27,351 nucleotides of DNA, taken from the NCBI GenBank assembly GCA_900547805.1, contig URIE01000008.1, positions 1 to 27,351 on the forward strand, given 5' to 3'. Made by a program: the position numbers and the translations under genes. Under the pieces are notes generated by a model. The model saw nothing but the letters and a program-made list of their open reading frames with translations, ran no database searches and was not told the origin of the DNA. Source of the stretch: an uncultured Collinsella sp. (lineage in GTDB: Bacteria; Actinomycetota; Coriobacteriia; Coriobacteriales; Coriobacteriaceae). Positions 6,287 through 14,969 of this stretch are shown here, piece by piece (positions within the stretch are counted from its first letter, which is position 1; each line of letters starts with the position of its first letter).

Positions 6287-8263
6287 CTACGACAGGAAAA
6301 TCCTCGTCCTGCCGCACGCGTCGATAACGACCGGCAAACGCGTGCCGTCACGTTCGACCAAAAAGCGCGCCTGCTGACGGCGCGAGCAGTCACGGCAACG
6401 GACCTGCCCCGTTGCATCCGTGGCGCAGGCGCCCTCGGCAGTCAGCAAGCAGTGCTCGCACACCATGAGCTCGGGACGGTCGGCATCGACAGGCCCCAAG
6501 ACACCGGGGCAAGCGGCAAGCTCGGCAACACGCTCCGCATCATTGCCGAGCAACTCGGCCGACAAGCACACCCGCCCCGCACCGAGTCCGCGCAGCCAGG
6601 TAAGCGTGGCCCGATTGGCACAGAACACCGGCGCCGCCACGTCAAACGTTGTGCCCAGCTCGCGGGCCATCGCCACTTGTCCCAGATTGCGGCAGACGAC
6701 GCGCCCGGCACGCTGCATAAGCGCCCGAGTCCGCTCGGCGTCGCCCGCGCGGCACACTTCGTCGAGCACCACCGTTGTATCGGACAGATCTCGCTCATCG
6801 CGCGGACCCACATCCATCAGCTCCCAGGCAAAGACCATACGAGCAAAATCCTCGCGCTTTGCCGGCCCCGCCGACCCCGCCAACTCCGTCGACGCACCGC
6901 CATCCACCGCAGCGTCCTCAAAGGGCAGCACCTCAACGGCACGCGCAACGGGCGCAATCGCATCCGCCTCGGCCCGCATGCGCTCCAACACCGCCGCCGT
7001 CTGATCCAACACGCCGGCTCTGCGAATCAGATAGACCTCGCAGCCCGCGCCCACCTTACGTTTGCAATGCACGACGATGCGCTCTCCCGCAGCGGCATCC
7101 ACGGGGCAAGGCACCTGTGGCCAGCGCTTGGGCACATCGGGACGCGCGTCGGCACCCGGGTAAAATCGGATTTCGAGCGTGTCGCCCGCCGCCACGGCGG
7201 CATCAAGCTCAACCGTCACCTCTTCGTGACCCACAGCGACCAAGTGGCCCACGCGCACGCCCTGGTTGATCGCGCGCTCAAAGCTCATGAGCTCGGCACC
7301 CGAACGACCCCGCAGGTAAGCATCGGTAAACCCACGGTTAAACGACCTTCCCAGCTCGCGTTCAAGCTCTTCCACGGCACCGGAGTCCCACGCGCCGTCG
7401 CACAGCATATCGAGTGCCCGACGCCACACCCTCACCACGTTGAATACGTAATCGGGATTCTTCATGCGTCCCTCGATCTTGAGCGATGCCACGCCGGCGG
7501 CAACAAGCTCGGGCAGGTGCGCGATACCCAGATAGTCACGCGGACAAAGCAGGCGGTCTCCCTCGACGGCAACAACACTCTGCCCCGCCTCGTCCACTAG
7601 GTCGTACGCCAGACGGCACGGCTGTGTGCAGTCGCCGCGCATCGCCGAGCGCCCACGCCGCAGGGCCGAGAACTCGCACGCCCCCGAATAGCCGATGCAA
7701 ATCGCACCGTGGCAGAATACCTCGATGGGCACGCCCGTGGCACATAGCGCCGCAATCTCGTCGACCGTCAGCTCGCGTGCCGTCGTCACGCGCTCGACCC
7801 CCAGCTCATCGGCGGCAAGCCGCACGGCACCCTCGCTATGAGCGCCCGCCTGCGTGGACAGGTGAATCTCGACCCTGGGAATCGCCGCGCGCAGCGCGCA
7901 GGCCAACCCGGCATCGGCGACAATCAGAGCATCGGCGCCCAGCTCCAGTGCATGAGCTCCCAACGCCACCGCGTCGGACAACTCATCGTCAAACACGAAC
8001 ACGTTGAGCGTTACGTACACACACACGCCATGGGCATGCGCCACGGCGCAGCCGCGCGCAAACTCGTTATCCGTAAAGCCATGGGCGCTCACACGGGCGT
8101 TAAAGCCGCCCAACCCCGCATAGATGGCATCGGCACCCGCGGCGATGGCCGCAAGCATCTGGTCGAGCCCGCCCGCCGGCGCCAGCAGCTCGGGCAGCGC
8201 CGTGCCGGCAGCATCCAATCCAGTCTCGTATTGTCCGCTCGGCCCCATCGTCCGAATCGCCAT
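6287..8263 (-). CDS. Peptidase U32 family protein (RlhA/TrhP-like)
   Basis: A 658-residue U32-family protein. Characterised members are not simple peptidases but take part in prephenate-dependent hydroxylation of tRNA or 23S rRNA (TrhP, RlhA) using an Fe-S cluster. An N-terminal TIM-barrel-like region starts with LPELLAPAGGLDQML (about 23-37). The signature EVFCHGAICIGYSGAC (about 181-196) supplies C189 and C196, and RGDCTQPCR supplies C212 and C216: the four cysteines expected for the cluster. The C-terminus carries a further CEHC (602-605) and CRDC (623-626) pair that may bind zinc. The ATG at 8263 is chosen because AAGGAG lies eight bases upstream; an ATG 27 bases further out has no site. 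It diverges from the PBP gene at 8426. The tRNA versus rRNA target cannot be decided from sequence. Confidence 0.85.
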   Translation of the reverse strand: MAIRTMGPSGQYETGLDAAGTALPELLAPAGGLDQMLAAIAAGADAIYAGLGGFNARVSAHGFTDNEFARGCAVAHAHGVCVYVTLNVFVFDDELSDAVALGAHALELGADALIVADAGLACALRAAIPRVEIHLSTQAGAHSEGAVRLAADELGVERVTTARELTVDEIAALCATGVPIEVFCHGAICIGYSGACEFSALRRGRSAMRGDCTQPCRLAYDLVDEAGQSVVAVEGDRLLCPRDYLGIAHLPELVAAGVASLKIEGRMKNPDYVFNVVRVWRRALDMLCDGAWDSGAVEELERELGRSFNRGFTDAYLRGRSGAELMSFERAINQGVRVGHLVAVGHEEVTVELDAAVAAGDTLEIRFYPGADARPDVPKRWPQVPCPVDAAAGERIVVHCKRKVGAGCEVYLIRRAGVLDQTAAVLERMRAEADAIAPVARAVEVLPFEDAAVDGGASTELAGSAGPAKREDFARMVFAWELMDVGPRDERDLSDTTVVLDEVCRAGDAERTRALMQRAGRVVCRNLGQVAMARELGTTFDVAAPVFCANRATLTWLRGLGAGRVCLSAELLGNDAERVAELAACPGVLGPVDADRPELMVCEHCLLTAEGACATDATGQVRCRDCSRRQQARFLVERDGTRLPVVIDACGRTRIFLS

Positions 8264-8425
8264 CGACAAACTCCTTACCAAGGTATGCATTCACTCTGAA
8301 AAATGCCGTCTTCCAGCATACACGAGGCCTCGCGCGCCCCGTTTGGTTTATCGTGTAATAACTTATGTCCATCCTGCCCCGACGGCACATCCACCGTCCG
8401 GCACGACATACCTGGAGGTCAATAT

Positions 8426-10624
8426 ATGGGTCCTCGCCAACGACAGGGACGCAGCCGTTCAAAGACGCATGCTCTGCCCATAATCCTGCTCTCGTTTTTG
8501 GGCTTTCTGCTGATTGCGGGCGTGGCGTTTGGCATTGGCATGGTCGGCAACGTCAACCGCTGGCTGTCCGATCTGCCCGACTACACCGACGCCAACGCGT
8601 ATCTGGTGAGCGAGCCCACCGAGATCGTCGACTGCAACGGCAACAAGATCGCGAGCTTCTACACGCAAAACCGCAAGTCCATCACCAAGGACGAGGTCTC
8701 CCCCTACGTGCTGCAGGGCACCGTTGACGTCGAGGACGAGCGCTTCTACGAGCACGGCGGTATCGACCTGTGGGGTATCGCGCGTGCTGCGGTGGCAACC
8801 CTCGGTGGCGGGCACGAAGGCGCCTCGACTATCACCCAGCAGCTTGTGCGCAACACCATCCTGCAGGAGGAGCAGTTCGACTCGACCATTGAGCGTAAGG
8901 TGCGCGAGGCCTACATCGCCATCAAGATGGAGGACATGTACTCCAAAGACGAGATCCTCATGATGTACCTCAACACCATCTATTACGGCCACGGCGCCTA
9001 CGGCATCGAGGCCGCAGCCGAGACCTATCTGTCCAAGAGCGCCGCCGACCTCACCCTCAGCGAGGCCGCGCTGCTCATCGGCCTTCCCAACTCGCCTTCG
9101 CAGTACGACCCCACGGTCAACCCCGATCTGGCACTGTCTCGCCGCAACAAGGTTCTCGACAACATGCTGCGCCTGGGCCACATAACCCAGGAGGAGCACG
9201 ATGCCGCACAGGCCGAGCCCATCACCCTCAACGTGACCGAAATCTCGGGCAGCGGCGTCGACGTATACTCGCAGCCCTACTTTGTCTCCTACGTCAAGCA
9301 GCTACTGGAGCAGGAGTTCTCGACCGACGTGCTCTTTAAGGGCGGCCTGACCGTCAAGACCACCATCGACCCCACGATGCAGCAGGTGGCAGAGAATGCC
9401 GTCCGCGAGCAGCTCGACACGCTCTCGCTTGACGGCCTGGACATGGGCATGGTCGTCGTCGACCCCAAGACCGGCTACATCAAGTGCATGGTGGGCGGCT
9501 ACGACTACAACGCCGACGAGAACCACGTAAACCATGCCACGGCCAAGCGTCCCGTCGGCTCCACCTTTAAGGCCTTTACGCTGGCAACTGCCATCCAAAA
9601 CGGCATGAACCCCAACGTCACCCTCAACTGCAACTCGCCGCTCAAGGCCAAGGGCACCACAACCGAGGTACAAAACTACGCCAACCAGAGCTATGGCAAC
9701 ATCACGCTTAAGCAGGCGACGGCATACTCCTCCAACACCGGCTACATCCAGGTGGCGGAAGCCGTCGGCAACAGCAAGATCATCTCGCTCGTCAAAAAGC
9801 TCGGCATCGACCCCGCCAAGGACAACATCGAGGACGTTCCCGTCATGACCCTCGGCACCGGCTCGATCTCGCCGCTCGAGATGGCCGCCGCCTACGCGAC
9901 GTTTGCCAACGGCGGCTACTATCGCCAGCCGATCGCCATCACCGAGATTGACTCTCGTACCGGTTCGGTGCTGTACCAGCACACCGACAATCCCTCACAG
10001 GTGCTTACCGAGGGCGAGGCCGCCGCGGTCACCGATGTTCTGTCCGGCGTCATGAAGGGCAGCGGTACGGGTGCTGCCGGCGCCCTGAGTGTCAACCAGC
10101 CCTATGCCGGCAAGACGGGCACCACCGACAACACCACCAACCTGTGGTTCTGCGGCTATACCCCGCAGCTGGCGTGCGCCCTGTGGACCGGCTATTCCGC
10201 GGGCGAGATCCCCATCCAAAAGTACGGCACGGACCTGCTGGGCGACAGCACCAACCTGCCTGTCTTTAAGCGGTTTATGAACACCGTTCTGACCGGTACC
10301 GAGCGCGAGGAGTTTGCGACCGGAACGGCGCCCACCTACAAGAACAACAGCGTCTGGAAGTTCTACGGCACCAACAACACCAAGAAGTCGGAGAACGACG
10401 ACAAGGACAAGGACGAAGAGGAAGAGGAAGAGGAAACCACCACAACGACTACCACGACGACCACGACCACCGAGACCACGGGCGGCGACACCACCGGGGG
10501 CACCGGTACGACCGGTGGCTCGACGGGCGGCTCCACTGGTGGTTCGACCGGCGGCGATGGCGGCACGCCTACGCCTACGCCCACTCCCGACCCCTCGCCC
10601 ACGCCTGACGACACGGTCGGCTAA
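8426..10624 (+). CDS. Class A penicillin-binding protein (transglycosylase/transpeptidase)
   Basis: Bifunctional peptidoglycan synthase of 732 residues. A basic cytoplasmic tail is followed by one membrane anchor (about 18-40). The GT51 glycosyltransferase domain (about 60-240) has the EDERFYEHGG motif with catalytic Glu103 and the STITQQLVRN motif. The transpeptidase domain (about 330-630) has S379-T-F-K382, S435-S-N437 and K563-T-G565, so all three active-site motifs are intact. The C-terminus is unusual: an acidic run (663-670), about 12 threonines, a Gly/Ser/Thr-rich repeat (GGSTGGSTGG) and a Pro-Thr tail. This is probably a flexible, cell-wall-embedded tether. The ATG at 8426 is chosen because TGGAGG lies eight bases upstream and the anchor follows at the right place; an upstream in-frame ATG at 8303 has no site. 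A strong terminator follows. Confidence 0.95.
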   Translation: MGPRQRQGRSRSKTHALPIILLSFLGFLLIAGVAFGIGMVGNVNRWLSDLPDYTDANAYLVSEPTEIVDCNGNKIASFYTQNRKSITKDEVSPYVLQGTVDVEDERFYEHGGIDLWGIARAAVATLGGGHEGASTITQQLVRNTILQEEQFDSTIERKVREAYIAIKMEDMYSKDEILMMYLNTIYYGHGAYGIEAAAETYLSKSAADLTLSEAALLIGLPNSPSQYDPTVNPDLALSRRNKVLDNMLRLGHITQEEHDAAQAEPITLNVTEISGSGVDVYSQPYFVSYVKQLLEQEFSTDVLFKGGLTVKTTIDPTMQQVAENAVREQLDTLSLDGLDMGMVVVDPKTGYIKCMVGGYDYNADENHVNHATAKRPVGSTFKAFTLATAIQNGMNPNVTLNCNSPLKAKGTTTEVQNYANQSYGNITLKQATAYSSNTGYIQVAEAVGNSKIISLVKKLGIDPAKDNIEDVPVMTLGTGSISPLEMAAAYATFANGGYYRQPIAITEIDSRTGSVLYQHTDNPSQVLTEGEAAAVTDVLSGVMKGSGTGAAGALSVNQPYAGKTGTTDNTTNLWFCGYTPQLACALWTGYSAGEIPIQKYGTDLLGDSTNLPVFKRFMNTVLTGTEREEFATGTAPTYKNNSVWKFYGTNNTKKSENDDKDKDEEEEEEETTTTTTTTTTTTETTGGDTTGGTGTTGGSTGGSTGGSTGGDGGTPTPTPTPDPSPTPDDTVG

Positions 10625-10646
10625 GAAGTACGCGACTAAAGCCAAC

Positions 10647-10689
10647 AAGGCCTCGAGCAGCTTATTGAACTGCTCGGGGCCTTTTAGTT
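10647..10689 (+). terminator. Intrinsic terminator after the PBP gene
   Basis: AAGGCC..GAGCAG pairs with CTGCTC..GGCCTT around a nine-base loop, and the stem runs into TTTTAGTTT. It lies 22 bases beyond the PBP stop codon on the plus strand. Confidence 0.85.
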
Positions 10690-10724
10690 TGAAGCGACCT
10701 GGTGGGCGGTCTTTATACCGGCAA

Positions 10725-10759
10725 ACAAAAAGGGGTACCGACCAACGTCGATACCCCTT
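10725..10759 (-). terminator. Intrinsic terminator after argR
   Basis: On the minus strand AGGGGTA pairs with TACCCCT around a 14-base loop and is followed by TTTTTGTTT. It ends the argR transcript 50 bp past its stop codon. It lies back to back with the PBP terminator, so the convergent genes are insulated from each other. Confidence 0.85.
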
Positions 10760-10808
10760 ACAAGCCACTATGTAAGCGCACGCAGTGCCGAGCGCTCGGC
10801 CCGCACGC

Positions 10809-11246
10809 CTACTTGCGAGAATTGCTCAGCTTATTGATCAGCGCCTCGAGGCGCTCGCCGTCCTCGGCCGTCTGGGCAATAACCAAAATCGTATCGTTCC
10901 CGGCAAGCGAGCCAAGCACATCGGGCAACTCTGCCGCATCAACAGCGGCGGCGATGCCGGAAGCCGTGCCAGGCTGAGCCTTGATCATAACCAGATTATC
11001 GGTACGCAGAACGCCCGTTACGAGCTCGGAAACCATACGCTGCAGGTGCAAGTCCTCTGCCAGAACATAGATGCCCTCAGGGAGCTTACGCAGCCCCATG
11101 TCGGCAATATCGCGAGAGACAGTCGCCTGCGTGCAATCAAAGCCCATAGCACGGAGCTCATCAACCAGCACGCGCTGCGTGCGGACATCCTTATTGCGCA
11201 CAATATCTCTAATGGCATCCTGGCGCCCATTGCGTTTTTTAGCCAT
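10809..11246 (-). CDS. argR: Arginine repressor ArgR
   Basis: A 145-residue ArgR/AhrC-type regulator that uses arginine as corepressor to control arginine synthesis or breakdown genes. The N-terminal winged helix contains the recognition segment TQATVSRDIADMGLRK (about 40-55). The C-terminal oligomerisation and arginine-binding domain contains GTASGIAAAVD and the SLAGNDTILVI stretch, equivalent to the family's GTIAGDDTIL. The length is typical (about 145-155). The ATG at 11246 with GTGAGG seven bases upstream is preferred over an in-frame start 33 bases earlier. No arginine pathway gene is nearby, so it acts in trans. Only a half-site-like TTGAATA is seen upstream, and autoregulation is not demonstrated. 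It has its own terminator. Confidence 0.95.
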   Translation of the reverse strand: MAKKRNGRQDAIRDIVRNKDVRTQRVLVDELRAMGFDCTQATVSRDIADMGLRKLPEGIYVLAEDLHLQRMVSELVTGVLRTDNLVMIKAQPGTASGIAAAVDAAELPDVLGSLAGNDTILVIAQTAEDGERLEALINKLSNSRK

Positions 11247-11378
11247 ACAAACCCTCACTCCAAAAGATGGCGGAGACAATCAATCAGTGATTGAATAGTT
11301 TAACGCTATTTGAAGGCTTTTGTGTATAAGAACGCATTTCGAAACAATTCTATGCAAGTTTGTTTCGTAATGAGCCGT

Positions 11379-12428
11379 TTAGGCGGTTTTTGCGCCCGTC
11401 CGGTTAAGAAAAGCTGCCAGATGCGTACACATCACGCAGCGCGCGGGCTTGGCGCTAGCGATCGGCCCAAACAACAGACCGAGCCCCCGATGGTTATCCT
11501 TGAGCGCGGCGACCATCTGACGGGTTCGAGGCGCCTCGAGCATATCACGCATGCGGGCAGAACGCTCGATTGACGACACCCCATGCGGGCTCAGACACAA
11601 ATTCTCGATGCAGGCGACCAGTCCGGCAAAGTAGAACTTTTGGCTTGCCAGCTTGAGCCGACCACCGCTATCTGCTTCCGAGAGTGAGTCCGCAAGCTCG
11701 TCGAGCGCTCGGGTGTCATCGGCTACCCTAGCATACATGGTGGGATCAAAGGCATCTGTAAGCTTAGGCGCCACCGCGTGGAAACAAGCGTCGCCGCAGC
11801 CGGAGACGCGCTGCGCCTGCGAGAGCGCATATGCCATAAACTCAACCGTACGGTACGCCTTGCCGTGTGACAGGCATGCCTCAAACAGCAGACGGCTATA
11901 CATCACGCCAGAGGTCTGAACGACTAGGCCGCCTAAAATCAGCTGGGGCAGCCCGGTCACCATCGAAGACTTGTCTTCAATGACAATAGAGGCAGCATCC
12001 AAGACGCGCGAATGGCGCTCTCGATGCGCATCATAGCGGTCGAGCGACACCGTAGGGAACACTATGTCTGCCGCAGTATCGCACGCGATATCGACCATCT
12101 TGGTAAGGGACTGCGGAGCAAACCACTCATCGGCGTTCATAGCGGTGATTTGAGAGCCGCGCGAGGCAGCAAAACCGGCACGTAGACAAGCGCCGCGCTT
12201 CGCGTCCTCGACGTCAATCAAATCAATATGGATGTCCCTGTCGGCAGCAACTTGAAGCGAATGGCGCACACCGGGCGCAGCATCGCGGCAGACAACGACA
12301 ATCTGCAAATCGTAGAGGTCTTGGTTCTGGATACTTTCGAGCGCACGCATCGCATAGCTGGGCGAACCTTCTACCACAAGGATCACCGAAAGTCGCGGGT
12401 GCGAGCCACGTCGAACCAAGTTATCCAT
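11379..12428 (-). CDS. Glycosyltransferase family 2-like protein
   Basis: A 349-residue protein whose N-terminal half resembles a GT-A fold: LSVILVVEG (about 13-21), then IQNQDLYDLQIVVVCRDA with the family's Q-x(n)-EIIVVDD pattern, and GFAASRGSQITAMNADEW (about 88-105). The usual metal-binding D-x-D appears as N-A-D-E, and the nucleotide-binding 'VDDGS' position reads VVCRDA. Donor binding may therefore be altered, or the protein may be inactive. The C-terminal half is Ala/Leu-rich and has no motif I recognise. The annotated ATG sits directly against GAGAGG, which is too close for a good binding site; an in-frame TTG three codons later would be better spaced. It lies 152 bp downstream of truA, with no cell-wall sugar genes nearby. 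Confidence 0.65.
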   Translation of the reverse strand: MDNLVRRGSHPRLSVILVVEGSPSYAMRALESIQNQDLYDLQIVVVCRDAAPGVRHSLQVAADRDIHIDLIDVEDAKRGACLRAGFAASRGSQITAMNADEWFAPQSLTKMVDIACDTAADIVFPTVSLDRYDAHRERHSRVLDAASIVIEDKSSMVTGLPQLILGGLVVQTSGVMYSRLLFEACLSHGKAYRTVEFMAYALSQAQRVSGCGDACFHAVAPKLTDAFDPTMYARVADDTRALDELADSLSEADSGGRLKLASQKFYFAGLVACIENLCLSPHGVSSIERSARMRDMLEAPRTRQMVAALKDNHRGLGLLFGPIASAKPARCVMCTHLAAFLNRTGAKTA

Positions 12429-12580
12429 CCTCTCGACAGCAATGAATCAAACTGTCGTTCATGGTACACCCCGGCAATAAAAGCAATGAGACACCGGTTG
12501 TATTGCACGCCAAGAACAGATGTTGCACACGCGCAGCCCACAGATGACAGGTGCCGACGAACGGCGCGTCGAGCCCTCCC

Positions 12581-13405
12581 CTAGTCGAGCAGGACAAGCT
12601 CGGCGGGATCGTAATCCACGCCCATAAACGTAAGGCCGCAGGCAGGAGCCGTGGGGCCCGCAGCGGTACGGTCGCAAGCATCGATGACCTCGCGCATCCA
12701 CTCGGGTTCACGGCGATGCATGCCAATCTCGACAAGCGTGCCCACGATCGTACGGACCATCGAATGCAGAAACGCATTGCCCTCGATGGTGAACGTCAGG
12801 ATGTCCTCGCCAAACGCAACCTCATGGCCAAATTCGGCACGCATCACGCAGCGATGCGTGGGCTTGCCAACGGCCGAAGCAACCTTGCAAAAGCTTTTAA
12901 AGTCCTGCTCGCCCAGCAGTGCGGGGCAGGCAGCAGACATAGCCTCAACATCCAAAGGATAGCGATGCCACCACACGGCACCGCGGGACAGCACGGGGCG
13001 GGCATCTCGATCGGCAATACGGTACGTATACGTACGGGAACGCGCGTCAAAACGCGCAGAAAAGCCTTTACGGGCCTTGTAGACCTCGTTTATGGCGATA
13101 TCTTTGGGCAGCAGGGCATCCATAGCCCGCAGCCACCTACGGCGCGTACAAGCGAGCTCAGCGTCCGTTACGGGCACGCTGATGTACTGAGCCACGGCAT
13201 GCACGCCGGCATCGGTACGCCCCGCGCACGTCAGATCGATCGGGCGGCGAAGCAGCGTCTCGATGGCTCGACGTAGCTCACCCGCAACCGTCGTCTGTCC
13301 CGGCTGCTCGGCAAATCCGCTATACGACGAGCCATCATAGGCCACGCGAAATACGAGTGTGGCGTCAAGCTCGGAAATCGAATTGAAATCAGACGGCGCA
13401 GTCAT
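12581..13405 (-). CDS. truA: tRNA pseudouridine synthase A
   Basis: Converts uridines 38-40 of the tRNA anticodon arm to pseudouridine. The 274-residue protein has the catalytic-aspartate motif CAGRTDAGVHA (about 61-71), the RTYTYRI strand (about 124-130) and the FLHSMVRTIVG motif (about 212-222) typical of TruA. The ATG at 13405 is supported by GGGAG seven bases upstream; a TTG 15 bases earlier is a weaker choice. It follows rplQ, a common arrangement in Gram-positive bacteria, but the strong terminator at 13441-13470 lies between them. It is either expressed by readthrough or from a promoter I could not identify. The glycosyltransferase gene follows. Confidence 0.96.
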   Translation of the reverse strand: MTAPSDFNSISELDATLVFRVAYDGSSYSGFAEQPGQTTVAGELRRAIETLLRRPIDLTCAGRTDAGVHAVAQYISVPVTDAELACTRRRWLRAMDALLPKDIAINEVYKARKGFSARFDARSRTYTYRIADRDARPVLSRGAVWWHRYPLDVEAMSAACPALLGEQDFKSFCKVASAVGKPTHRCVMRAEFGHEVAFGEDILTFTIEGNAFLHSMVRTIVGTLVEIGMHRREPEWMREVIDACDRTAAGPTAPACGLTFMGVDYDPAELVLLD

Positions 13406-13440
13406 GGGCGCTCCCAACAAACAAGCAACGGTATCGCGAC

Positions 13441-13470
13441 AAAAAAAGAGGGGTACGCGAACGTACCCCT
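13441..13470 (-). terminator. Terminator of the ribosomal spc-alpha operon
   Basis: On the minus strand a perfect 9-bp stem, AGGGGTACG with CGTACCCCT, is closed by a TTCG tetraloop and followed by CTTTTTTT. The stable UUCG loop and long T-run make this the strongest terminator in the window. It lies 27 bases beyond the rplQ stop. Confidence 0.93.
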
Positions 13471-13497
13471 CGAATATAGCCTATGCAGACGGAAAGT

Positions 13498-13965
13498 CTA
13501 CTCAGCGGTCTCCTCAGCAGGAGCCTCCTCGACGGCCTCGACCTTCTTGGGAGCAGCGGCCTTCTTGGGGGCCGGAGCAGCCTTCTTGGCCTTAGGCGTG
13601 CAAGGCTCGGTGACGAGCTCCATGATAACGATGGGAGCGTTGTCGCCCTTGCGGTTGCCGAGCTTCATGATGCGGGTGTAACCGCCGTTGCGGTCCTGCC
13701 ACATGCCCTGGGCAGCCTTGTCGAAGATCTCGGCAACGAGCTGCTTATCGCCGAGCTTGGCGATAGCCAGACGACGGGAGTGCAGGTCGCCCTTCTTGGC
13801 CCAAGTGATGATCGGGTCGACGACCGAACGCAGCGCCTTAGCGCGGGTCTCGGTGGTCTTGATGCGGTCGTTCTCGAAGAGGGCCTTAGCAAGGCTCTTC
13901 TTCATGGCCTTGGTGTGGCTCGCATCGGTGCCGAGCTTCAGGCCCTTCTTAACGTTGTGACGCAT
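13498..13965 (-). CDS. rplQ: 50S ribosomal protein L17
   Basis: Large-subunit protein that lines the region near the exit tunnel. The family core is clear: MRHNVKKGLKLGTDASHTKAM at the start, then TTETRAKALRSVVDPIITWA and the C-terminal NGGYTRIMKLGNRKGDNAPI. At 155 residues it is longer than the roughly 117-127 of common L17. The extra part (from about 120) is a low-complexity Ala/Pro/Lys stretch ending in an acidic Glu-rich tail, a frequent feature in Actinobacteria. It is the last gene of the block, 30 bp from rpoA, and is followed directly by the operon terminator. Confidence 0.98.
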   Translation of the reverse strand: MRHNVKKGLKLGTDASHTKAMKKSLAKALFENDRIKTTETRAKALRSVVDPIITWAKKGDLHSRRLAIAKLGDKQLVAEIFDKAAQGMWQDRNGGYTRIMKLGNRKGDNAPIVIMELVTEPCTPKAKKAAPAPKKAAAPKKVEAVEEAPAEETAE

Positions 13966-13995
13966 GGTCTAGTTTCTCCTCAAATATGCGAAGCA

Positions 13996-14937
13996 TTAAG
14001 CCTTCAGGCTCAGGCCCATGGACTCAAGCTTGTCCTTCACTTCCTCGATCGACTTAACACCGAAGTTACGGATGTTGAGCAGATCGTTCTCCGAGAACTC
14101 AACGAGCTGACGGACCGAGTGAATGCTGGCGCGCTTAAGGCAGTTGTAGGAACGGACGGAAAGGTCCAGATCCTCGATCTGCTTGTCCAGCTCGGCGTTG
14201 TCGTTGGTGACCTCGGGAGCGAAGATCGAAGCCTCCTCCTCGACCTCGGGGGTCTCGGCAAGGTTCATAAAGGCGGCCATATGCTGGTTGATGATATTGG
14301 CAGCCTGGACCACGGCGTCGCGCGGGGCGATGGAGCCGTTGGTCTCGATCTCGAGGACAAGGCGGTCGTAGTCGGTGTGCTGACCGACACGGCAAGCCTC
14401 AACGAGCTTGGCGCAACGGGAAACCGGCGAGTACAGCGAGTCGACGTGGATCACACCGATGGGATCGTTGTCGCGCTTGTTGGCCTCGCCAGAAACATAG
14501 CCGCGGCCATAGCCGATGCGCATGCTCATGGTGAGATGGCCACCCTCGGTGAGCGTAGCGATGTGCTGCTCGGGGTTGACCAGCTCAAACTCGGACGGAA
14601 TAAAGAAGTCCGCACCGGTGACCTCGCAGGGGCCGTCAACCGAGATGGTGGCGGTCGCCTCGTCGGTCGTGCCGAGAGCCCTGAAGACAAGACCCTTGAC
14701 ATTCAGGACGATGTCGGTGACATCCTCGACCATGTTAGGGATGGTCATGAACTCGTGCTGCGCACCATCGATCTGAATAGCCTCGACGGCGGCACCCTCG
14801 AGCGAGGACAGAAGAACGCGACGAAGGGAGTTACCCAGCGTATCGCCGTAACCACGCTCGAGCGGCTCGACGGAGACACGAGCAGACGTCTCGTTGATCT
14901 CTTCGACCTGAACCTGAGGCCTAATGAATTCTGACAT
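13996..14937 (-). CDS. rpoA: DNA-directed RNA polymerase subunit alpha
   Basis: The alpha subunit dimerises to nucleate RNA polymerase assembly and contacts promoter UP elements and activators. The N-terminal domain (about 1-230) has the conserved RGYGDTLGNSLRRVLLSSLEG motif in two parts, around 28-48. The C-terminal domain (about 248-313) carries the two HhH-type segments, RASIHSVRQLVEFSENDLLN and NFGVKSIEEVKDKL. The length of 313 is normal. Its place between rpsD and rplQ is the standard alpha-operon order. Confidence 0.99.
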   Translation of the reverse strand: MSEFIRPQVQVEEINETSARVSVEPLERGYGDTLGNSLRRVLLSSLEGAAVEAIQIDGAQHEFMTIPNMVEDVTDIVLNVKGLVFRALGTTDEATATISVDGPCEVTGADFFIPSEFELVNPEQHIATLTEGGHLTMSMRIGYGRGYVSGEANKRDNDPIGVIHVDSLYSPVSRCAKLVEACRVGQHTDYDRLVLEIETNGSIAPRDAVVQAANIINQHMAAFMNLAETPEVEEEASIFAPEVTNDNAELDKQIEDLDLSVRSYNCLKRASIHSVRQLVEFSENDLLNIRNFGVKSIEEVKDKLESMGLSLKA

Positions 14938-14969
14938 GTATTACCTCCAGCCTCAGCAGCCCGGATGGA

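Noticed and set aside
11247..11378. ARG box for argR autoregulation
   Set aside because: Only a single TTGAATA-like half-site is visible, not the paired palindromic boxes expected.
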